Source of the DNA: Coffea arabica
Lineage: Eukaryota > Streptophyta > Magnoliopsida > Gentianales > Rubiaceae
Length of the DNA stretch: 64,000 bases
Assembly (NCBI RefSeq): GCF_036785885.1
Contig: NC_092310.1
Coordinates: 6,324,001-6,388,000 of the forward strand
Direction of reading: 5' to 3'
Shown: positions 57,828-64,000 of the stretch, piece after piece
How the letters are laid out: every line of letters begins with the position of its first letter
Numbering within the stretch: position 1 is the stretch's first letter
Made by a program: the position numbers and the translations under genes
The notes under the pieces: model-generated
The model's database searches: none
The model's input: only the letters and a program-made list of their open reading frames with translations
Told to the model about the DNA's origin: nothing

Positions 57828-60800
57828 TGTGATAGTCTCACCTCACCCGAAGGCGTATCCAAGGGTTTGGCGGACCGCTTACCCAACTCTCGTCAGGATT
57901 TGGTCACAAATCATGAAAATTTATAAATAAAACCCTCAAATAAAAAAAATAGTTATTACAACCTTAACATATACACTCATGGTGTTCCAACATCCACAGG
58001 ACCTATAAATACAATCAAAGAATCAGACTTAAAAAAATGAACCAAACAAGCTGGCTAGATATCTATGACGTGCACGCTCGAGCAATTAACAATCTTAGAA
58101 AAAAAATCAAGTTTTTCCTCAATTCAACCTCTCATGTTCTCTTTCTTGTAAGGAAAACAAATGGCGTGGAATGAGTTAAAAGCCCAGTGAGGTTCCAAGT
58201 AATTAAGTAGGTAAAATACGAGACAAGATAGTATATTCAGACATCGAGAAACAAGTCAACTTCAATGAGATCATAATCTAGTATATAATTAATCAAGTAG
58301 CCAGATAAAACATGTAAAAGGGTACAGTAAGGAACACATTCATGTCAAAGGATATAGGTTGTTTTCAGGAGCAAGTTCTACAGTAGCTTGATCAAGGTCC
58401 GTTGACTCTTCGTCAACCACGAAAGTATAACGTCCGTAGATCCCCACTTTACACCAGTTTTCGTCCACCGATCACCCCCTACCGGGTCCAAACATCCAAG
58501 AAGTACCCAAGGTTCGTCGATCTCCTAGACCAAGCCCTTGCCGGCTCGATTTGACCAACTAACCCTAGGTTGGACTTATAGTCCCAGATATACAATAATT
58601 TAGGATATGACTTATAGCCCCCAAGTATTCAGTAATCAAGATTGGAGTCGTTGGCCATTATCCAACGCTCACACAGTAAAGCTTGGAGATGTTAGTTGTC
58701 ACTTAACGCTCCGTAATCAGAAATAAACAGTGGTGGCAATATTCGAGCATACCAATTAGTCGAGGAGATAACATTCCACTCGACAAAACAGGATAGAGGC
58801 ACTGAGACGGGATAAAAGTACTGAAACAGGATGAGAGGTACCTTCCACTCGGATGGAGTGTGGTACATGCGACTGCTCAGCCCTATTGTCGATGAGATAA
58901 CTCTCTAATCGACTTAATCGGGATAAAAGTACTGAAACGGGATGAGAGGTACCTCCCACTCGGATGGAGTGTGATACATACGGCCGCTCAATACTTGCAA
59001 GTCAAATACAAGCACAAACACAAGTACAAGTCCGTCAGGTTTAAGTGAGTACAAGATCATTTAAGAAATGGAGGCCAAGTGCGATAAGGACACACTCGTC
59101 TAGCCAGAATCAAGTCACAAGAAATGTCCAGCAATTCACATTCTCAAGTATTCCAAATATTTCAAGTAAATATACAGGTCATAGACAGATTAGGTTACTT
59201 GTTCATGCGTGAGAGAGATATCAAGTACTTAGTAAAGTCGGGTCAATTGAGGGTACATACGAGCACATTCGCCTAAATAGGTTCAAGTCACAATTAAGTT
59301 CAGCATATCATGTTTCAAGCAATTCAAGTATTTCAAGTCCAAAAAGTTGAAAATCGGATGGTTACGAAACTTGATCAAATAAGAAGAACTGGAGAAAATT
59401 AGAAATCTCTTTCGCAAATTCGGTCACATATCAATTATAACAAAACGGCCAGTACATATTTAAACAAAATATCAAAGTTTAGTCGAGCGAGATCAAGTGC
59501 AATAAAGTACACACTTGTCTATGAGACAAGAAATCAAGTACTTAGTATTGTCTAACATTAATGAGCATGTAACATGTAAGTCGGTGGGAGAACCACCCGA
59601 GTGACCAACAAGTCAAGTGCAAGCAAAGCATTTCATCTCATATCAATATTACGAAGTGAACTACAAAGATTGAGTATGATAAAGTACATTCTCGTCCCAA
59701 AGGTTATCAATTCAAGAGCAGTTACTTTAACCAAGTAAGCATGTTATTCAAGCAAGAAGACATTCCACGTAAATATTTTTATGTACTTGGAACACTCACC
59801 TATTAAGAAATGTAGAGCTTAATCGTCAAGTTCCGCGGTTAACCTCACCTCCGTTTTCCAATCCTAGTGCAACGAGTGAAAGTCGTTAATGATCTAGGTT
59901 CAATTCCAGTCCAAATGTGAGCTCATTAGGTGACCAAGTGAGTGGTTAAATCTACTCAATTCACCATGCAAGTTAGGCCCAAAATACAGTAAAAAGTCAC
60001 GAGGAAACAAGTTTGACAAGTGCAAGAAAGTTGGGCAAAAGAAAAGTTTCATTCAAGCTCTAAGTGTTCTTCGTGGGTAAAACAGTCGCACCTGCGCAGT
60101 TTTGGGAAAATGGCTATATTCACTGTAGGAAGGTCGGAATCAGGTGCCGTTAGCAGCGTTGGAAGCTAGACTCAAAGGGATTTTGAATGGCACCAAATGC
60201 ACACTCTAGTTCATCTCCCATCAGTACTAGTAGTTCGGATAAGATGGCTAGTTTTTCAGTTCTAATCAAGTCCAAAACCTTAGCAAAGTTACACTAGTTC
60301 TTGATGCTATCTTCACTTGTTTTGGTTCAAATTCATCCAAATCAATCCCCTAGGGTTCATATACAGGGGAGCAAGGTATATAGTATCATTGGAGCTCAAA
60401 ATGCAACATACAAAATTAATTAAAAGAGCCAAAACAGCCTAGCCAACCAATGGTACCAAAACAGTCCACTACTAGCTCGAACAACCACTTTTCTTGCTTA
60501 AATTCCATTTTATTTCACATCAAATCTTAAACCAATGTTTATTCAAGCTTCTTAGCCCTAACTAAGGTGCAAATGAACCACAAAATCAAAGAGAAACCTC
60601 CCTTACAAAACCGGTCAGCCAAGAGAAAAGGAAAACAGTCCACAAGTTCACTTATATCACTAACCTTCATCCTTACATTGTAGTTAACTTAAACATCATA
60701 CCAAGCATTATCCTTAACTCAAAAAGGGTCCAAAACCATGTTAATACATGAAGGAAAGCTATGAACAAAGCTCAAGCAATTCATCAAACACATGGTATGC

Positions 60801-61551
60801 AAAACAACTAACCCTACTACCACTTGTTTATTTCAAGAATTTTAACCACAAACAACATCCATGTGACTCCTAGTTTGCCATCAAATCTTCAAACACATGA
60901 TATAACACAAGAAAGCTAGGATTTAAGGTTCACATACCTCTCTTATGTGAAGCTTGAAGCACCAAAACAAACCACTAAAACCAAAGCTCTAGGCTTGAAA
61001 CATACTCTAGGGTTGCAAGTAACTCACTCACTAACTCAAGTTCCTTCTCTTATGATTTTTGCTCAAGATCAAACTAGGGTTTAAAAGCAAGAAGATGAAG
61101 TTTTCTTCCTTCCTTTGGAAGCTTCAAGGTGGCTGAAAATACGGTGGAGGAAATGAAGCAAAGTTGGTTTAAAATTCCTCTAATCCTTTGGTAAAACAAG
61201 ATGTGTGGTTAGGGTTTTGCCACTTGGCCCAATCTTGGTCCTTTCTTCCCTTAATCTTTGACTAATGAAGTTTCTACCCTCCAAATGTTCCAATACCTAT
61301 TTAACACCTCTAAACTATCACATAAAGTCCCAACCATAAATAAAAGGACATTTGGTCAAAGTGTGTATGTTGAAATAAAATAAAACCAATTCAAGGAAAT
61401 GTTACAATTCAAATAAAAGTAATAAAGTGCAATGTAAGGAAATATTATAATGCATGTAGAATGCAATGCAAGGACATGTTATAAGTGATATAAATCTTAG
61501 GGCAAGACATGTAGTTTAGGAGAATTGTGTTTTAAAGTGAGGGTTCTCACA
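57828..61551. mobile_element. Long LTR-like fossil, 3.7 kb, nested in the 5' LTR
   Basis: Starts TGTGATAGTCTCACCTCACC and ends AGGGTTCTCACA, with the 5-bp repeat CCGTT at 57823-57827 and 61552-61556. Its start resembles that of the element at 54221, and it shares interior stretches with it. An internal tandem repeat lies at 58790-58985 (CGGATGGAGTGTG, GGATAAAAGTACTGAAAC). No gag-pol frame is seen. Best read as a very long solo LTR of a Gypsy-type element. Direction undecided. Confidence 0.65.
58790..58985. repeat. Internal tandem repeat of about 115-120 bp
   Basis: Two copies containing GGATAAAAGTACTGAAAC, GGGATGAGAGGTACC and CACTCGGATGGAGTGTG lie head to tail within the 3.7-kb LTR-like element. 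Confidence 0.75.
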
Positions 61552-61648
61552 CCGTTTGCTTAAGCAAATTCTAGTAGCTTTGGTTTGTTTAAGTTGAGTC
61601 GTTTAGTTAAATAAAATGGCTAAAGATCATGTTGACCATAGTAAATCA

Positions 61649-63238
61649 CTAGCAAAGAGTCCCACGCAACGCGTGGGAGTTGATACCTGTGTTGTGAATA
61701 AGTAGTTAGAGTAGCAATTAACAAATTTGTAATATTCAGTTGAAAAGAACATGGGACAAAGTAAAAAAGAACTGTCAATATGTAATACTCTAAATTTAGT
61801 CTTCTAAATATATAGAACTCATCATTCATAACAAGTGAGTGGTTTAATCGGTAAATTCACCGTGAAATAAAGCATGATTTTGTATAGAATAAAAAATATT
61901 GTTTTCTTAAAAATGAGGGAACCTAGTACCGAAAAAAAAATAGAGGAGATCAAGGCTACAAAAGTGAAACAGGTGTATCGCACTCTCATAAGATGAATAA
62001 TAATAAGTTGAGTTTTCAAATGTATAAATTACCTGTAAGTAGTTGCACACCATACCTGGAACAATATCATCAGCTGAACCAATGATTATAATAGGAAATT
62101 TAGGATGAAAACACATGGCTCAAATACCATGGCCTTCAAGCATTCGGAGACAACTTTTGGCTTGATCATCCCACAGCTGATTGGAGTAAGACATGAAAAG
62201 GAGATCAGAATTGTATATAAATTTAAACTATTTAATGGATCTTAAGTATATAAGGATATGAAAAGCAAACTTTAATAGTGGGATCATCAGATCCAATGAT
62301 TAGTTAAACCTGCGTATACCAGGACTGAAACAATTAAACAAAAGCAGATTCCAAAAAAAAAGAAGATACAACCCATTGATATCTTATCATACATATATAA
62401 CAATGCTAACATGGAAAAAAGAACATCGGATTTTTGAATCAAAGAACTTAAATAACAAAAAACAAACTTTTCAAATCTAATCAAAGAATATAAGAAGGAG
62501 AAGGGTAGCAAAATAAGCATACCTTCACGAAGGGTTGAAATGGAAACCACAAGGAAAGGAAAGAAAAAGAGTAACAACATGTGGTATGAACCATAACTAG
62601 CTAAACCAATGAGGTTTTATATTAACAACCCTCATTATTCCAACAACCTCAAAAATTTGCTCAACAAATGCTACTGAAGAGGAAGAGTTTTGCAGTTACA
62701 CTTTAAAGATGCTTTCCAAGAGATTCCTCATCTCTCATGCATTACTCCTATTTTTAAGATGTCATAATTGCTCATTTTGATCATCCCACTCTTTGTATGA
62801 GTTCAATTGCACATGCAGAAGTTCAAGAGAGGAAAACGTCTACAGTTACACCTCCACTATAGAGTAGTCAATTAATCATCATCTTGATGCATTCATATGG
62901 TCATAATGATACTTCAGTTCCTGAATTCAATTAATCCTACTCTTTGCACAAGTTTAAATTCCAAATTCACCCAACTACCTCTTTGTCTTAAAAACAGATT
63001 TAACGGATGGTTAAAAGGGTAAAGTTGTCACTACTGCTACATAAGTTTAATTTGAGAATGTAATCATCATGCCACCAAGGGTACGCTTATCAACTCACAT
63101 AGCAATAAGCATAGTATGCTTGCACTCGAAACTGGATCAGTTGTACTATGCCAACATGTTACCTAAATTACCCCTAAAAAAGTCGGATGAAAAACAAAGA
63201 ACAGTCAAATACCAACTCCTTTATATATATATATAGGA
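61649..63238 (-). mobile_element. Helitron-type element carrying host exons, 1.6 kb
   Basis: On the minus strand the 5' end is TCCTATATATATATATAAAG (from 63238). The 3' end has the hairpin CCCACGC...GCGTGGG (61661-61676), a short spacer and CTAG (61649-61652). The flanks are A before TC and T after CTAG, the canonical Helitron target. The 5' end, hairpin and CTAG match the element at 35903-37599. It sits inside an LTR. No helicase is present. Captured WD40 exons lie at 62056-62309. Confidence 0.9.
62056..62309 (-). pseudogene. Captured coatomer beta-prime (COPB2) WD40 exon fragments
   Basis: Exon at about 62271-62309 reads LIIGSDDPTIK. After a GT-AG intron, the exon at 62056-62176 reads LWDDQAKSCLRMLEGHG, a stop in place of the expected residues, then AMCFHPKFPIIIIGSADDIV. 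This follows the WD40 region of plant coatomer beta-prime (as I recall it, TGSDDHTAKVWDYQTKSC, QTLEGHTHNVSAVCFHP, ELPIIITGSEDGTVRIW). The intron sits at the matching point, so genomic DNA, not cDNA, was taken. The stop and a small deletion show it is non-functional. Confidence 0.82.
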
Positions 63239-63661
63239 TATTAGAGTTAGTTGGCTGAACTAGAGTTACTTTTTGGTAATTAATGTTTAGTTACGTGAGT
63301 TCTAGTATGGTTAGGAGTGTTGAGTCTTGTAAAGGCTATAAAAAACCTTCCTTGTTTACATTTTTTTTTTTAAAAAGCTGAATAAGAATTAAGAAATTTT
63401 CAGATTTCATTTCTTTGTGTGAAACGTTCTCTAAGGCTTGTGAAAGCCATTATTGAGTATCATAGAGTTGACTCTAGGTGATCACTAACTTATCAATCAA
63501 GCAACCCACTTGAATGTGGCGTAGTTCTACTTTTTGAATCGTTCTTGTGCTGTCCAAATTCAGAGTCGAATCTGCCAAATACAAACTTTGATATCTTTTC
63601 GAGGATCGTGGGCTTGTGGGGGCTAATCTAGTCTCATCAAGGGTCTGGAAATCGTATCAGT

Positions 63662-63675
63662 TGGTAATCAGAGCA
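63662..63675 (+). other. Primer-binding site of the LTR retrotransposon
   Basis: TGGTAATCAGAGCA lies 2 bases after the LTR end at 63659. It resembles TGGTATCAGAGC, the site complementary to the 3' end of initiator Met-tRNA used by many plant LTR elements, and fixes the LTR border and direction. Confidence 0.75.
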
Positions 63676-64000
63676 TAGGCTCAAGGTATCAAGTTATATC
63701 CCTTTTGTTTCGTGTTTTGTTTCGTTTGTTGTTCGTGTTCTTCATCTAGGGTTTTTGTTGTGTCGTTTCTTTGTGTCTAAAATTCTGCCCAAAAAAAAAT
63801 CGTACTATTCGTTGGTACTGTTCATCCCAAAATTACTGTTCACTTGTAAATTTTCTGTTTTAGTTGTCAATCCTTCTCTTGTTCATTGTTTTATTTGGTG
63901 TCAAAAAAGACAAAAACAAAAATTCTGGTCGCTAGGGTTTTGTCAGGTCCGAGGTGTTTCTTGGTTGTCCAAGATTCATCCTAGAGTTTTTTGTGTGTTT

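Larger units (their letters stand above)
57731..64000 (+). mobile_element. LTR retrotransposon (fossil), 5' part, runs off the window
   Basis: The 5' LTR begins TGATGCAGTATTTAGC at 57731 and ends GGAAATCGTATCA at 63659. It is interrupted by the LTR-like element at 57828-61551 and the Helitron at 61649-63238, leaving about 610 bp of LTR, close to the 659 bp of its relative at 23108-23766. A primer-binding site follows at once, and untranslated internal sequence continues to 64000. Its 3' LTR and any gag-pol lie outside, so completeness cannot be judged. The two nested insertions suggest it is not recent. Confidence 0.75.

Overview
This window is nuclear DNA from a flowering plant, most likely a eudicot. 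It is AT-rich, its one large gene has GT-AG introns, and its small RNA genes carry the plant-specific snRNA promoter element. Plant hAT, Mutator-like (MULE), Helitron, Stowaway and LTR elements are nested in one another. I cannot name the species.

Layout. Positions 1-5,100 are upstream DNA with one small MULE-type inverted-repeat element (2804-3798). Positions 5,502-13,355 hold the only complete protein gene I can support: an eight-exon gene for a 1,155-residue U-box E3 ubiquitin ligase of the LIN/CERBERUS family. From about 14 kb to 57.7 kb the window is an array of segmental duplications built around U1 snRNA genes. I count five full-length U1 genes (starts 16478, 18494, 35036, 45971, 51412), each 163 nt. 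Each has an upstream sequence element (USE) near -75, a TATA-like box at -31 and 32-34 bp between them, the plant RNA polymerase II arrangement. A sixth full-length but diverged copy (31864) carries A7 to G in the 5' splice-site-pairing sequence. Five more copies are clear pseudogenes (14256, 24218, 38770, 41394, 56733).

The U1 units fall into three paralogous types, called b, q and c here, repeated in the order b-q-c. Some units are chimeric: 18494 has b-type upstream DNA on a q-type gene, and at about 50.96 kb a truncated hAT transposon is fused to q-type upstream DNA. Unequal crossing-over or gene conversion is the likely cause.

Transposons landed at different times in different units, so sister units often preserve the empty site. 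Ends and target duplications could be read for many of them: MULEs with 9-bp duplications (2804, 19190, 42052, 47679), hATs with 8-bp (24296, 28575, 33956, 51931, 56811), a Stowaway with TA (38259), two Helitrons with 3' hairpin and CTAG end (35903, 61649), and LTR fossils with 5-bp (23108, 25776, 44283, 53679, 54221, 57828). Two elements carry pieces of host genes. The MULE at 47679 holds part of an NFD4-like nodulin/MFS transporter. The Helitron at 61649 holds WD40 exons of a coatomer beta-prime gene. The right edge enters an LTR retrotransposon whose 5' LTR, interrupted by two insertions, ends at 63659 beside a Met-tRNA-type primer-binding site.
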